Shown: positions 1 to 15,292, numbered from the stretch's first letter. The stretch is DNA of 64,000 nt from Rhabditophanes sp. KR3021 (GCA_963281155.1 CAUJLY010000003.1:2232001-2296000), one strand, 5' to 3'. The notes: generated from the letters alone by a model not told the origin. Translations and numbers: made by a program.

Positions 1-2344
1 CAGTTTGGTGGAAATGCTCGGATTTCTTTAAGATTTGTTCCTTTTTGTTTTGGTAATGCTGGAAACATAGAATTCCTTGAATAAATCCTCCTAGAAATTG
101 AAGTCTACCATAAGTACAGTCATCCTTTGGACTAACATTTGATCTGTATAATTGGAAGGTCTTCTTGATCAAGTCATAAGTGTTTGTCATAGAATAATGA
201 GGATTGAGCTTGTACTTTCCGGCTAATTCTCTATCACGATGAATCAAGCTGATTTGGTGAACAATTGATCTAAGGAAGAAACAAGAAGACTCCAAGAAAT
301 AATAAGATCTTCTGGTACCAATCTCGCTCGTACCATTTCCCAGATGCTTGATCTTAGTGGCAATTTCATTGTAGTAATCGTCGGTTCTAGTAGACATTTT
401 GGTGACCTGTTTAGGAACTTCATACTTCTTACTATAAAACTTAGTTGAACCATCTTGTTTGGGAGTTTCCGAACGGGAATGACCAGATGATCTAGAATCA
501 TTGCGGCTGATCATGGATGACATGGACTTTGGTTCATGAATAGAAGAAACTGATTTAGGTTCATGAATTGATGAGACTGATTTGGGTTCATGAATAGAAG
601 AAACTGATTTAGGCTCAGGGATAGAAGAAACCGACTTTGGTTCAGGAATAGATGTTCTAGACTTCTTTTGGTTCAACTCAACCGGTGTTTCTGTCCCCTT
701 TCTCTTTCTACTGCTCTTGGAATTCAAGTCAACTGATGCAGATGGTGTAAGTTTGTTCTGACTTTCTGAAACATTCGTAATTCTTGATTGTCTATCTTTT
801 TCCTTTAAATCAGAATACTTTGAGGATGGGGTAACTTTGCTACTTTCAAGTTTCTTGACAACTTCTGGAGACTCGCAATAATTAGAGTCATTGGAATTCA
901 AGAACTTCTTCAAGTGATTTTGCCTATCTTTTGACAGTCCATTAATATTAACAGTTACCCTTAATCCTTGATCTTTGGAGCGAACCACTGGTTCGATATA
1001 AATAGCTTTAGCAGCAGGAACTTTGCTTTCACTTTCCTCCCCTTCGAAATAGTTTTTCAGGAGCGGAGGCAACAAGCCCATTCTTCTAAACAAGAAATCC
1101 GTGGAATCCATTAACTTTTCAGATACCCTATCAATGACAGGAGATTTACCCACATCATCACCTGAATCTTTGGCTTCCGTGTACTTCTTGTCTGAAGAAA
1201 CAGAGGCAAATCCTGAATCCGGACTGGCTAGGTCTTCTCCGTTGGCGTTCTTGACAGCGTCCTTTGTTTGGCCCTTAGCCTTTTCAATCTGAGCTGCTTT
1301 GCTCTTTTTCTTTGAATCTTTGGACTCATCTTCAGATGAAGAATCAAGATATCTCTAAGTGAATCCGACCCATTTCCTTCCTCATGCTTTCTTTTGTTTG
1401 AAGATCCCTTGCCAGAGGTACCATCAGCCAACTTCTTACCTGAATCCACTTTCTTGAGATCGTTTTGTTGTTCTTCACATCCTACCATTAAATCTTTCCT
1501 TGGAGATGCCTTGTCCGATTTTGTCCCCACAGATGGAGAACCTTTCTTATACAAATCATTACTTTTAGCCGTTTCCTTAATCCGTCCTTTGTCATCCGTC
1601 CTAGTACCCTTTTGCAGTTCCATCCTACAAGAAGAGGGATTCAAACCATAAATCGGATGAGTCGTTTCATATCCTTGTTGCAATATTTTCGTAAAGCATT
1701 CATATGTTCCATATAAATCTAAAAACAAAATTGCTATCATATGAGTATATTTACTTTAATCATTTCAATTTATCGTCTCCACAAAATGTGTTGATCATTC
1801 AAATGCTAAATAATTTGGTAAGAAATTGTCTTCTCTCGTCGACGTTATCTTTTTCACAAATATTACTTTTTAGCAGGGTGTTGTATGCTTCCAACACAAA
1901 AAGTCAAAAGCACATACAGGCCCTTTTGAAACACACTCAAAAGAAGGGTGCTGGTAGGTTTTTATTATGTCAAAAAATGTGTTGATCACATGGTGAAACT
2001 TGTTTATTGTGCATTATTGCACCTACATTGACTACATTAAAATGTGGTCCTACTTTGTGTGTTAGCTTTTTTGTCTCAAAACTACATGATAGTAAGAATG
2101 TGGGGTTAGATCAAAGTGTTTTAAATGATTCAAATAAATGGGCAAATAACTTACTCGTAAGTCTGCTGTACGTTCCATCTTCATATTGAGTATCGTCATA
2201 AGGCATTACAGAAGGTCCTGCTTCGAGAGAAGCCGTGGTTGAGGCTTTAATAGACGTCAGTTCTAAATCAAATAGAACAAATGTTTGTGAAAACTCCAAA
2301 AAGATCCGATCTACTTTGGAGGTTTTGCCCGCAATTTTAACCAA
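1..2344 (-). CDS. affl-2: AF4/FMR2-family (AFFL-2-like) elongation scaffold, partial
   Basis: This is the 3' part of a gene that continues past the left edge. The AF4/FMR2 family scaffolds the super elongation complex (P-TEFb/ELL) on chromatin in the nucleus. One exon (about 2155-2344) splices with a GTAAGT donor to a second exon starting at 1718, and the frame is kept. The middle is long, charged and Ser-rich, with an AF4-like acidic-serine patch (DSSSEDES, near 1340). A segment near 930-960 (LRVTVNINGLS) resembles the conserved AF4 segment before the C-terminal domain. The last ~120 residues (about 1-400) match the AF4 C-terminal homology domain, a helical dimerisation fold: DDYYNEIATKIKHL, YYFLESSCFF, YDLIKKTFQLY, GFIQGILCFQHY. 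One base appears missing near 1345-1352, where the frame must shift. The 5' end is unresolved: no ATG is obvious, and exons may lie further right. The family call rests on motif recognition. Confidence 0.72.
514..655 (-). repeat. 27-bp coding tandem repeat in the AF4/FMR2-like gene
   Basis: Five tandem 27-bp units encode the 9-residue unit S-I-[P/H]-E-P-K-S-V-S. The two units nearest the N-terminus carry Pro at position 3 and the other three carry His; the last has Met for Val. The units keep frame and are nearly identical at DNA level, so the array is recent or homogenised. It lies in the low-complexity Ser-rich linker ahead of the C-terminal homology domain and probably varies in copy number. 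Confidence 0.9.
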
Positions 2345-5300
2345 AAAATTAACGAACCAATAATAAGTAACAACAATTGACTCTGATTTGACACACGCTC
2401 AAAAGACTTGGAATATCAAGATAGTTTTGTAGTTTATAGGTGAGAGTAAGCCACACAATAGTTTTGTGGTATAGAGTTTTTTGATATAATAAGAGACCTG
2501 AAATCAAGTTAAAAACACATTAAAACAAACTATGCTAAGGAGTATTATAAACAAAACGCCATTCAAAAATATAAATACTAAAAAATAAGTTAGCGGCTAA
2601 TGTTGCATTAAACGAATATGCAAATAAATCTATAAATTCATCTATAAAAGCTCATATAAAGTTGCAATACACGCAACTATATTTAAACGCATCTAAAGTG
2701 ATCTAGTAGTAATTGGTAGAAATTTAATAAATGAAAAAGCGGTGGCAGAATAATTGAATGTAAATTTGCTAGACATTGCAATTTGGAATGATCAGCACAA
2801 GTTGATATACTTAAATCTACACGCATACATTAATAATAAACATCGATTAAGTGAGACCGTAAAATTTAAAAAGACACTAGATCAAATAAAGAAAACGGCG
2901 CGGGTGCCTAATTAAGACAAACTCACAGAATGAACGAATTAATGTACATTACAATAGTGGTTTATATATACGAAATGTAGATTAGAAAATTAGTCAGCTA
3001 ATCTAATTCACAGAAAAGGTGACTTTTTTGATTACTAACATCAAAAGTTAATCTATAGAATTAAGCATATGGCACATAGCTGGGAATAAAGAAACTGACC
3101 TAAATTAAATTACACCTAATCTATAAATATATGTAGATTATGTCGTGCCATATTATATTAAAATTTACTAGATCAAAGAGTTTTTAAAAGTTATGATACA
3201 CGCAAATCAAATTAAAAATCTAAAAAATCAGAGTAGTCGCATCATTCCAAAACGAATGACACAATTTGGTAGGATTAAATCAAATGATAATAGTTATTTT
3301 TATGCTAGCTTGTTCTCTAAGCAATTTGAATGTATGCTGCAGGTAGAGAGGTCCTTCAAGTGACGCATGATTGAAGGGAAAAAGTAGGCTACTTTTTGGT
3401 TATGCGTAAAAGGACGGTAAAGAGTGATATCAGCGAGAGATGTCAATTAGTATTATTTAGTCCGGGATAGGAAATCTCTTTCGAAATCAATTCTAATTTA
3501 AATAGATAAACCCCACAAATTATTTTATACCTTAATAGAAAGTGATTTTGGTTTAATTTTGAATGCTTTAATAATAATTTGATAGCGACTTTATAATAAT
3601 TTGTTGGAGATTCATATTTTACACATACAAATTACCCTCCTTGTCATTTATACATTCATTATTTTTGCCTACAGATTAATACACACAAATAATGAATAGG
3701 TGATCATTATTAGAAAAGATGATGGGGTATGTAATTTTGATTTTTGTCATCGTGAAACCTCAGACTCTTAATGTTCAATATGCAGAGAAGAGTCTTTTGG
3801 GCGAAGACTTGGGCTTGGTCCTATTTTGTCATAGTATATGGCTGTCCTCGGTCGTCAAAAAGTCGACGGTCGGTGGTAGTCTCGGTCTCGTTCATTAATA
3901 AATATATTCACTTTAAATGTGTGCAAACAATAGGGTCCAATCGCGTATAAATTCTCAAAAGACTATGATGAAAGTGTTGTGTATGGAGCTTTGCAAAATA
4001 ATACACTACAAACCTATATATCGCTATATGTGTTTGAGTTATCTTTAAATTCAAATATTGAATTAATTTACCAATTCATAATGCGATCAAACTATAATAA
4101 AAACAACAACAAGACGAATCAAATCGAATACGAACAAAAAGAAACAAAGACACTATTATGTTATTATGTATAATAAATGCAAGTGCAAATCATTTTTGAG
4201 TTTTGTGTATATCTATATCTGATCAGGTCTTTCTTATCACAAAAGGACAAACATCTTTCTTTGTCCGATCTAGAATAATAATAATATAAAGAGAAAGCCA
4301 CTAGACACAATTGATAGTGTTAATAATGACTAAATCAAAAACTATTATCTGTGGTTATTCGAATTTAGTAATGAAGTATAAGAGATAAGCATTGTAGGAT
4401 CAACATATTAAAATATGACGCATAAAGCAAATGATGCAGCATTTTTTGGTAACTTTTGTCATTGATCAATAAATGCAATTAAAGAAGGGATCAGTTAATG
4501 TTGGTGGAATGTTGGAATGCTACTACTAATTTAAGTAACAACAAGTGCTTCTAGCTCCTAATTTAATGATAAAAATATGTATTTAATAACATTAAAAAAG
4601 AGTGTGTATTTGATAATAAAAATGTAATAATAATAATGAGTAGGGAATGAAACTTGTTCCTAACACAAAAAGTCATGATTTCAAGAAGGCAGCAACATTG
4701 ACTACGACATAAAAAAGTTAGTATATAAGATTGTCGTGGTGAAGTTTTTGTCTTCTGTCCTGTTGGATAGTATCAAAAAAAGGTTTTTTAGAAGCGTCAA
4801 CACAGATATATTGTATTATTTAATATATTACGGAGACTAGAAGTAGAAAGTGTCACCAAAGAGTAATCTATTTTGATAGTATGCCTCTACTTCTCTCTCA
4901 ACTAATACAACACAACCATCAACGATTCCCATGTCTTTCTTATACTCAGCTACCTACTTTCTGATTTTGACACAATTCAATATAAAATAATATTAACTAA
5001 TATTAAATAATATAGGATCATATAAAATACAAGGGTGAACACTAAACAATCACACCATTCCATCTTCGACAAAATTAAATCAAAATATTATACAGATTTG
5101 TAACCATTCATTTACTATCTATCGACCCATTCTTCCTTTCCACATACTTTTATAATTATTATTTTCATTTGCCTACAAGAAATAAATAAGTGGAAGAAGA
5201 AATAAGTGAATGGTGAAGTCTTTAATACTAATATTAGTGATAATAGTCATATTATTTATTAACTTTTAAACATATTCAAAAGTCACATTTTTATCAAGGC

Positions 5301-8300
5301 AATTATTAAGAATGAATGCAATAATTTAATGAGTACTCCTAATTTAAATCACGAATAGATAGTTTAATTTTAGCAGAATGTGGTGTATCTATAACGTATA
5401 AAAAATGGATATTGTCTGGTGGTGAATGTGCATCACATAACAAATATTTTACAATATACAACATACATATATTTCTTGATGATTACAAAATGATGGGGAT
5501 GTTTGTATGAAATCAATTGATCACTATTAAATCTAGTTATTATTAAACTTATTTATGTATTAAAATAAATTTTTCTTCCAACACATATACATACCAAACA
5601 AAAACCGAAAAGATAGTTCCTTTGCAAAATATGTCGTCGTCCTTACTAAACTATTATTTGCCAGTTGTTCTTTTTTTCATATGATCAACATTTTATATCC
5701 TCTCCCCTGGTTGCGAGGCAAACACAAATCAACAATCAACATTATATATTCCAAAAGACAATAAATAAAAAGATGATTAAATAGCTAATCAAATATAGTG
5801 CCTAATAAACAATTAGCTAAATATTCAACATTTTTTGTGCGTACAAATTTATTACAATAGTAAGTATGTATTAACTAATAGTTCCCGAAAGTGTATCAGC
5901 ATCCGTCTAATAACAAACATTACATCTATAAATGTTGCCATTTAAAAAGACACACGATATAGCTTTAATAAATAAAAATGTATGTACAAGATATACTTAT
6001 AAAGTCCCTATCTTTTTATTGTATAGATGTCACTATTCGGGGGCACTATTCTATCTATGTACAAAAAGTATTTAATGTTTGTGTATGTATTGCCATTTGT
6101 GTTGGCTTTCCTTTTTTAAATATGGCCAAAACATCAACTTTGCTTTATTCATCTAAAAAACATTTAGATACCATGTCGACACACATAACAACATAAATTA
6201 ATTTCAAAAGATGCCTGTGTCTTTAAAAAGTAAGATAATCTTTTTGATAAAAAATAGCTTCATCAGCATGGGACAAGAAGTGTTCATGAATTTTTGGTAA
6301 AAACGACCCTCGACCCCTTATTTGTTTTGACAGAAATATATATGCTATTTGTATGTAATTTACCTAGATAATTATTCACAATATACTTGTATGAAGTTAA
6401 CAGAAGCCTTGTGATTACAGGTGTGATTTGGGTGTCAAGCACACTTTATTTTGTATATATTTTCTGTATATTTTCACTTTATTTGATTTAGCTAATAATA
6501 AAGAACTCTATCTTTTTAGTTAAATAAATTTTACAGTAGTGGAGGCTTTTATAATGTCATGAACATACACAGTTTGCTTTAAGCTGCTTTTTGAAGGTTA
6601 ACAATAATAATACTTTTTTTCTTTGAATGAAGTTATTTTAAGTTGGATATTTACAAACAAGAACAATTGAAGAATTGGTAAGGAAGCTGAAACAAGGGAA
6701 GCTGATCAATTTTGATGGGTTGTATGAATTATTGTTGTAAGCTATTAAAAGGGATCGAAAATGAGTGAAAAGTTGTGTAAAGGGGCAGCTTGAAAAAAAG
6801 ACAAATAGTATGTGAGATGTAGCCATTAAAAAGCAATATAGCGATATAAAAGTCACTTGCCAGGAATGAATCAATTTTTGGTTGGTTTTGGTTTGTTGTC
6901 ATCACCACGAGAAGACATCCATAAGCATAACTTTTTTCTTGACAACAACCCCACATAAGGAGATGACCTTTTGTTATAGTTTTGTTGAATGTTTTATTTT
7001 AGATGTCTAAGTTACCCTCTCACCAAACTAAAATTCTTTGGTCTTGACATAATTTTTGAAGTAAAGAGAAGAAAGCAGTTAAAAAGTGAAGAAAAGCTAT
7101 CAGCTGATGCAACGTTTAAAATGTTCATATAGACAAAGTTTGATATTAAAATGTATAGATTTGTGGAGACAACATCGTTTTCCGAGGACGACAACTTTTG
7201 TTGAAAGAGAAAGTGTGGTACGGTTAAAGGGGACGCAATCAACATATTTTACAACTCATATCAATCATTAAAAAGCTTATTCCCATTTTATCATCTCAAT
7301 GTGTTTTGGGTGAGGATGGACGATGAACCATATCACACCATATATCCTTCAATTAGTACATTAAAATAATGAAACCGATATTATAACAAATTAAAATACA
7401 TACGCAAATGTGTTAGATAGTAATATGAGTGTTGTGAAAAATGATTAAAAAAGTTGAAGGATTCTCAGAGCAAAACCTCCACCCCAAACACCAGTATCAT
7501 TTATTTTGTTGTGCACCGTTTGATAAGAAAAATGTCTAATCACATCAACATCCAAAATAACATACTTAAATAATATATTATCTTCCATTTTTTACCAAAC
7601 GTCAAGACTTTTATATTCGAAGGAAGAAAAGCAATAATTAACCTTTCAGTCATGAGCAGCGTATAATTAGGGAAGGAAGTAGTGAATGTCGGTGTTGTGT
7701 AACATTCGACAATCAAAAATAACTTCGCAAAAAGTGAAAAAAACAGATGACACCAATTTGAGGGGTAGAAAGACTATTTGTAACTTCACTTTAATTGGCG
7801 ATTATTTTGAAAAACAATTAAAATGATGTCCAATTGTTAGAGTCAATTGGTTGAATATAAAAATAAGTACATTATATGGTTATCAAGAGAGATATTTTTG
7901 GCCTCATTTGAGAGTATGTCGTCATGTTAAATAAATATAAGCAGAGGGTAGCCCCCGCAAAGGGTTGACAATCTTACGACCTACAATTTAGAATTGTTAT
8001 TTCAGACCTTTTAATATATCCACCCGTAATTGGAAAAAGAAATTAAAAATAAAATTCGGTATGTGACAACAATATCGTAGTGGAAGAAGATATTATTTTT
8101 AAGTAATCCAAAATATTGTTGAACAAAATCAACTTGAAAGAGCAAGGAATTAGTATACGCAAAATGTCTCATAAATGAATCACGTTTTTGATTGTTTCTG
8201 TTGATCAGGTATAAATGATTAATATTTTGAACTTTATACGCGACAATAAGGTGATAATTATTTAGTTTAACTTTTGATGGTTCAGAGTATTAATAGACTC

Positions 8301-11300
8301 TCTAAAACAATAGAACAAACGTTCTTTGATGTCAAGAAGTGAACTTAACTCGATAGCAGTATATAAAGCAAGCTGAATTTAAAGTTGGACTATTTAAATA
8401 TGTGCCAAAATTCATTTATCTTCTGCATGAAATGGATATAGACACAAACTTACGACCCATTACCTTTGATAACCAATACGGGTGTAATATATACTAAAAT
8501 AAACTAATACAATGGCTTCGTAGTTTGGCAAAACAATTATCATACACGCATAACTTTCCTTTTGGTTGTTATCACTTTTTCTAGTTTTTTCGAAATTCTC
8601 TATCTCGCTTTTTTTGTAGCGTCTTTAAAACTCAATATTAAACATCAATTAATAAACGAAATGTAATTTAGGAGAAACAAAATAATAGTTTCTTTCTGTT
8701 AAACAAAGGCATTTGGAAGCACGTGAAGAGTGAAATTGAGAGGGTGTGGTGTCGGTCTGGATAAGAAAAAGAATGATGACAAATATAAGGATTTAAAGAA
8801 ATGTTCCGAATTGAATTAAGTAGATTGTATGGCAGGAGAATAATTTTTTATGGCATTAATTTTACATTTAAAAAGAGAGACCTTCTCCGTTTTGAATGAA
8901 TTGGCTAGTTAAGTGTTTTAATAATATCAAAAATGATATATCCATATCTTAATAAATATCTAGTGCCTGTTGTAATAACATGTTATGTGTTGAAATTATA
9001 CTCTCCTGAATATTCATTCCTTTTTGTCAAAACTCTTCAGTAATGTGTGTTTTAATAAGCTTAAATGTTGTTACATACACATTAGTATCAGTGTAACGTT
9101 TTCCTCTTTTTCCTTACCATATGTAAATATTCGAATAATAATCTGGAAGTCGCCTATACTTTTTTGGGGGCTGAATATGTCAGAAAGATATGACGTTGTA
9201 TGCAAGTACTTTTGGCAAAAAATGAGCAAAAGGTAATTTGGCTTAAAAACAAGCAACTGTGAATATTTATAATATTTGTGAATAATAGTGAATAATTGAG
9301 AGTAATCAATAGATGAAAACATGGATTAATTTAATAATAATAAAATGAAGTACCATTTAATTTGATAGAAGTGGCGAAAACTACCTTATCACCTAAAAAT
9401 ACTTGTTTCATAAGAAACAAGAATCAAGATTCCTGACCGCTTAGACAGTATAAATAGAATAAATGAAATAAATACGTACAACAAATGGTAGAATTATGAT
9501 CTACACCTAAATAATAATACAATAAATAAAATATAATTTTATATATTTACTTTGATTGAGAATGTATTTTTCGTTTTCCTTTTTTATTTTTGCAAAAAAT
9601 GAAATATGTTCAGAGTAATAAAGATTCGTGACTCGAGGCCCGAATAAAATAAAAACTATATTTAGAAATAAGTATAATTTTATGTGATGGAAATTAAACA
9701 ATTAAAAAGTGCTATGACTTGATTTGATGAAAAGTAACTCCTCTAAATTATTTACACCATCATATTAGGTTAGATATTATTTAAATTTATATAAATCTAT
9801 ATAAACAACATAATTTTGATATAAATATTATTTGTGCTTGGCAAGAAAGTAAAGTAAAGTGTTGTAAATATATTAAAAGGGTACCAAGTAATGAATTATT
9901 CAAAAAATGTACATATGTCGATGATGCTAGGCATGATTTGACCACTTCAAAAGTAAACTCTATTATATTTGGACACGCCATAACCTCTGTCTACGATTTA
10001 GATCTTAGAAAAGAGAATACACATTTATTTGAAATGAAGACTTTAATTTTGAGAGTATCCGTGCAATTGACGTATATCTGTCTGTAAAAATATCATCATT
10101 ATAATAATAATCACCGTGTACCCTTCAGCAATGGATATTCAAATGGTAAATGGATGGATAGTCGTCGTCCATACTTGGTTTTGTCAGTTTCTGGGGTATA
10201 TTCTCAGCAAAATACTTTTATCTCTTACAATACATAATAATACACATAAATTCACATATCTTAACGTAATATTTTTACAACATTTATCAGAACAGAGGAC
10301 ATCTCCTGTGAAAATGATATCTTCCAACTGAGGCCTTCTATTTCGAACCCACCCATATGCATAAGAAAGACCCAAAAATTAAGTATGTATTAAAGAGATA
10401 AATATTCATGCAAAGCTAAGTAAGAAAATGATAATAGTAATGGGTTTAAGGAGACAATGCAAACAATTGGGAAAACACTTTGTTCCTATCAAATCTTGGA
10501 GTAACATTTTAGTAATTGTAAGAAGATTAATTTGTTGATGCTTTGCTATTTGAACAATAATAATCATTTAAACTGCAATGTATCATGCAATTTGATATAG
10601 AGAGGGATATGAATAAAGTTAATGTTTGATCATAGGAGTGTTAATAACTAACTGTCAGCCCTCAACAACGCCGCTACCTTTGAATGTAATACTTATAATT
10701 TAATAAATCCATCACCCAAAAATGCGATGAAGGATGATGCTATATATTTGACAATTGCATGATTTTAGCATTAAACCTGGTATTATAGAGGCAGCATTTA
10801 ATGATAGACGATGTACGTATGTAGAAAAATGAGATGATGGTTCCTTCCTTTTCTCCATAATACCAACAACTACCATTTGTATGTAGATATTTGATCATGA
10901 TAGCAGAGCACCGCCATCGACAAAAGAAGACACCAAAACCTTGTTTGGGTGTATTAACGAAATTTTGGGAAAAAAGAAGGCGACAAGACAGTTGGTGCGT
11001 GTAGGCAATAGGAGGATAGATCGAGTCGCAATCGGTCAGTCTCTGATATTAATATCAAAGAGAAGAATAAGTATGTGCACCTTCACATCTACACATATCT
11101 TTAAAAATAAGTATGTTTTGGTAGATCTTCAGGACAAACCACGATATTCTCCTTAAAGCATCACTCAACAAAGAAATTGGTAGTAGGTTAAGACATTTGT
11201 CGTGAAATACCTTCAAAGGTAGTTGTACTAGTAGTGGTTGTGTTTAGTTGTAAATATGGTATTTATTTATATTTTTTATATATCCATCACCTATTAATTG

Positions 11301-14300
11301 TCAAATATGGTGAAGATCAAATAATAGTTTTAATTTGCGCAATGCTCTCGTTTTCTGGCGACTTTTGATATTTCAGTAATATCTATTTTAATGCACATAA
11401 AAATTCAGCCATAATAAGATCATCACACCAAGATGGGTGAAATGAATGTTATTGTTGCAAAAGTAGGAAAATGAATAAATAAACACAAAATATCATACAT
11501 TTCAAAGATATCTCATATTCATACATTATATTTATTCAGTTACATCCAAGCAAAGATTAAATTTTTAGAGTTCTCTCAGAGAAAAATAAATAAGCATGTT
11601 ACTAATGACTCCGTGTTTAGGCATGGCTTTTTGATTTTATTTTTAATAAAATAAAGAGTGTTTTTTGTTTGATTTCAATAGTTTAAAGGGGCGCTTGTAG
11701 CTAAACAATCAAAGCAAAGTGTCACACCATAATCTAAAATAAATAGAAGCTGCAAAAAAGGATAGATGGTATTAAAAGATATATCTACTCTTTTTAATAA
11801 TAAAGCATAATTTTTTGTCAAAATAAATGTTGTTATCATATTTGTTTTATGGAGATGTCTTCTTCTATTTGAAGGAAAGGTTTGCTTAGGCAAAACTTTT
11901 TCTCCATTTTTTCATTATTTTTTGAAAATACCAAAAGATGGCGTTAGCTCGTTGTGTGGTGAAATGGATATAATAAATAATTCGAATAGTTCCTGCTCTA
12001 TAAATATCTAGCACATAACTTCACAATTAGCTAGGTTGGCAGGACGATAAATACGCTAATTAAAGATCATCTAATAAATATTATCATACAAAACTGTAAT
12101 GTAAATGTTAATAGTTTAGTAGTTTTATAAACGTTACATAAAATGAGTTAAAGGGTGGTGTGATGAATAAAATAATAAATATTAAATTTCAAAATAAATT
12201 ATTAATGTGTTTTGATAATAATTGTTGCCTTAAACAAAATACATAAGATGGGTGAAAACCTTTATGTCTGGAGATTATGGGTTGGCATAACAAAAGCGTT
12301 GCCAATGAATTTAATGCACATTTTTATTTATACCAATTGTTAGCCAAAATTCGGTAAGTTTGGAGATGAGATTTATACACATAATGGACATTACGTCACC
12401 CTTACTCCTTTAAGCAAATAATGAGTAAGGGTGCCTGCTGCATCATGGCTTCTTTTATTAAGAATACGACATAATTAGGAGTGAGCAGTGGTGCTTTTAT
12501 ATCTAAAGTGATAAATATTTCTCTTTTTTGACGCTACTCCTCATATTAATAATAATAAAGTTTTTGTAATTAGAATTGATGGTCTCTTTTTGGAAATCTC
12601 TTTAATTGCAGGGATAGTAGTATAGATGGGTCGTTCGGTTCTCTTTTGTCTAAACCAAAAAAGAGTGGAAGAAGTTATCTTTATTAAAAATTACCCTAAT
12701 TTGGTGCACGTCAAGTAAGACACATATTTATAATTTAATAGTAAGGAAGGAATGTGCGTGTATTTAAAAATAAATAAATATCTATTGTAATGTTTTATTC
12801 CACAAAAAACTTGTTTACTTTACAGTGTTCACAAAATTCGCTTTAATTGGGAATCGCTTCAAGCAAGGAAGATTTACACTAATAGAAATAATAAATTTTT
12901 GTACTTCATAGCTTAATTCAGAATCTAACACGAACTCTTTAGATGATGAAATCTCTTTAAAATGAATAATGTAATGCGCCTATAATATTTCAAAATGTCC
13001 CAGAGGAAGTACTTGGTATACTTGTCTGGAGATACATTCAAAGGTACTTGCAAGCAAGTATACAATTGTGGACAGTCTAAAATGAGTATACAAAAGACCT
13101 CTGATCAATATAAAAAATTTTGATGTGATTTTTGTTTTTAAATCGAAATAAGCAAAAGAGCACTATGATTTTGTTGCGTAAAGTATATTAGTATTATTTG
13201 TGTGTTGCTATCAACTGAGAAAGAAAGAAATAAGTATTTAGGTTTTTGTAATAAGAATTTTTGACTTCAAAAATCGAAGGGTAGACTCTTTTGTACAAAT
13301 AGTCTTGTCGTCTTCGTCTCAACAAAAAATGGTTGGTCGTGGTAAAATGGAAACAAATTAAAAGTGTAGTTGTATGATGATTGGTAATGTTCATTACAAA
13401 TCAAAAATTTTGGATCATTAGATCTTTTAATGTCTATTTATCTTTTATATCAATAAAGGTCTTTTGGTGTTAATGTTTGTATGAAGGAGAATATAGGGTT
13501 TTACTTTAAAATAATATATGTATCATACATAACAAAATTCAAAAGTGTTGTAAAAGATGTAAAGATATAACTTCTGTGTATTTAAACTTTTAAATTAAGT
13601 TATTGGGCAAAAGACAAATTAAGCTAGTAGATGAGTTTATAGAGTTTAGTGCTTTTAAACTTGAAATGGAAACTATTCGTCTATAAAGAGATTGCATGAA
13701 GAGTATATCTTCAAAAGTGCGTCCTTTTTTAATTGGCTTAAGTTTTACACATTTGTGCATTAATTAATTAAAGGCTTAAATATAAAATATACCCACACGT
13801 TGATAATAAGATTAAAAAGAATTAATAGCAAAAAATGTGATTAAAGAACCTTACAGACAATAAAAAAATTAGATTTAAATATTGGTTATAAATAACATAC
13901 ATATTTTAAAGATTGATCAAGCTGCGTCGTTTGTTGCGATCATCTATTAAACACAATGACTGTGAATACACAATGAAAATCATAGAATTCCTTGTATAGC
14001 ACAAAAAGCTTCAGTACTAACATTTTGTGTATACGCTTGTTTAGAAAAAGACAATTTAGGAACCGGTCTCTACATTTTGGTGATAACATGTAAGAAAATA
14101 TCTATATAGATATGTATTTAAAAACAAATATGACTTCGATGAAACGAAATAGGAATAAGAAAATTGTTATTATTAAATTGCATCATCCTTTTTGGTTTAG
14201 CTTAGTCTAGATGTGTGTAAGGTGTTGGAATGAGGTAGTTTTAGATACAGCAACAAAGTCACATTATTACCACGCAAAATTTTAATAACTTTAACTGATC

Positions 14301-15179
14301 ATTGTACCTTAAAAAGTGGTAGTAGCAATTAATTTATTCCATTCCGTCCAATTTCTCTTTCTAAATCAAGTTAACAAGAAGAGAAGTAAACTATATGATG
14401 TGCGCCCCTGAAGTGTACCTTACAAAACAGGCAACAGCCAAAGATATAACCTGTTCAAGAAGGATAGATAAATTACAAATACTTTTTGCCTAAGATATAT
14501 TTGTTTATTTTAATATAATGAATCAAGGTTCTAAATTACATACTTATTTACATATCATAAGTAAAGAGTATCAATGAAACAGACGATGATCACGAAAATA
14601 TATTATATTTTACAGCCATCACAATACAAATTGTCAAATGATCAAGGAAAAACGAATAAAGCTATCATATAATTGCAGATAATATAATTAAGACACATAA
14701 CAAGTGTGTTGATGAATAAGCCTAAACCAAATACGTTTATGTCAAAATGTTGCTTAAATATTATTTGAATCAACCGACAAATTTATAACTAATGTTAAAT
14801 TATCTTTTTTCTGTTATTTGATAATAGGCCATAAAAAATAACACATATTTGTACGTGTTCCATTTTGACGGTGTTTACATCATTTTGAAATGGCATTGAT
14901 GGACACATACTATTTGTTTTACTATTTATAAACTACTTTACAATATCTTGTCTTTTTGTACAAAACATTTAGGGTAAATAAGATAATTATAATTAAAGAA
15001 TTAAAGTGGTGGTGTGCCGAAAGAGGCTTGGGAAAAAATTGGGGACAAATAAAATGGGTATAGAATATATGTATGTATGCTTTCAGTTAACAATTTAATA
15101 TTCAAATATTGAATGATAATGTTAAAAACAAATTTAGCTGGATTAGTCTCATAAAAAATGATTGTTTTTGTGTTTGAAG

Positions 15180-15292
15180 CCTGCCATGTGATGCAATCTT
15201 GGTACTGTATAGGTTGTTGTTCATCACGCATGGAAGTCCGCTCTTATTGTGGTCCTGTTGTTGGGAAATGATGTCCTTTGCGAGATCTCCGC
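15180..15292 (+). other. exon-like island with a strong 5' splice site
   Basis: A GC-richer patch ends at 15292 and is followed by GTAAGTAAA, a near-perfect nematode donor. An ATGATG lies at 15269, giving a nine-residue reading frame into the donor. If spliced to the stim-1 acceptor at 17389 the frame would not match, so this would be a noncoding leader exon or belong to something else. The minus strand is also open across about 40 codons here (about 15180-15310) with hydrophilic composition, so an upstream exon of the left-hand minus-strand gene is the alternative. Speculative. Confidence 0.25.

Noticed and set aside
3780..3895. GC-richer repeated CGGTCG patch as a structured RNA
   Set aside because: Repeats are direct more than inverted and I could not draw a convincing fold; composition alone is not enough.
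5978..6196. 72-codon plus open frame
   Set aside because: A/T-driven composition, no splice context or motif; typical of chance frames in this region.
14231..14245. let-7-type seed (TGAGGTAG) in the 15 kb desert
   Set aside because: No complementary arm within about 80 bases on either side, so no hairpin precursor; an 8-base match is expected by chance.
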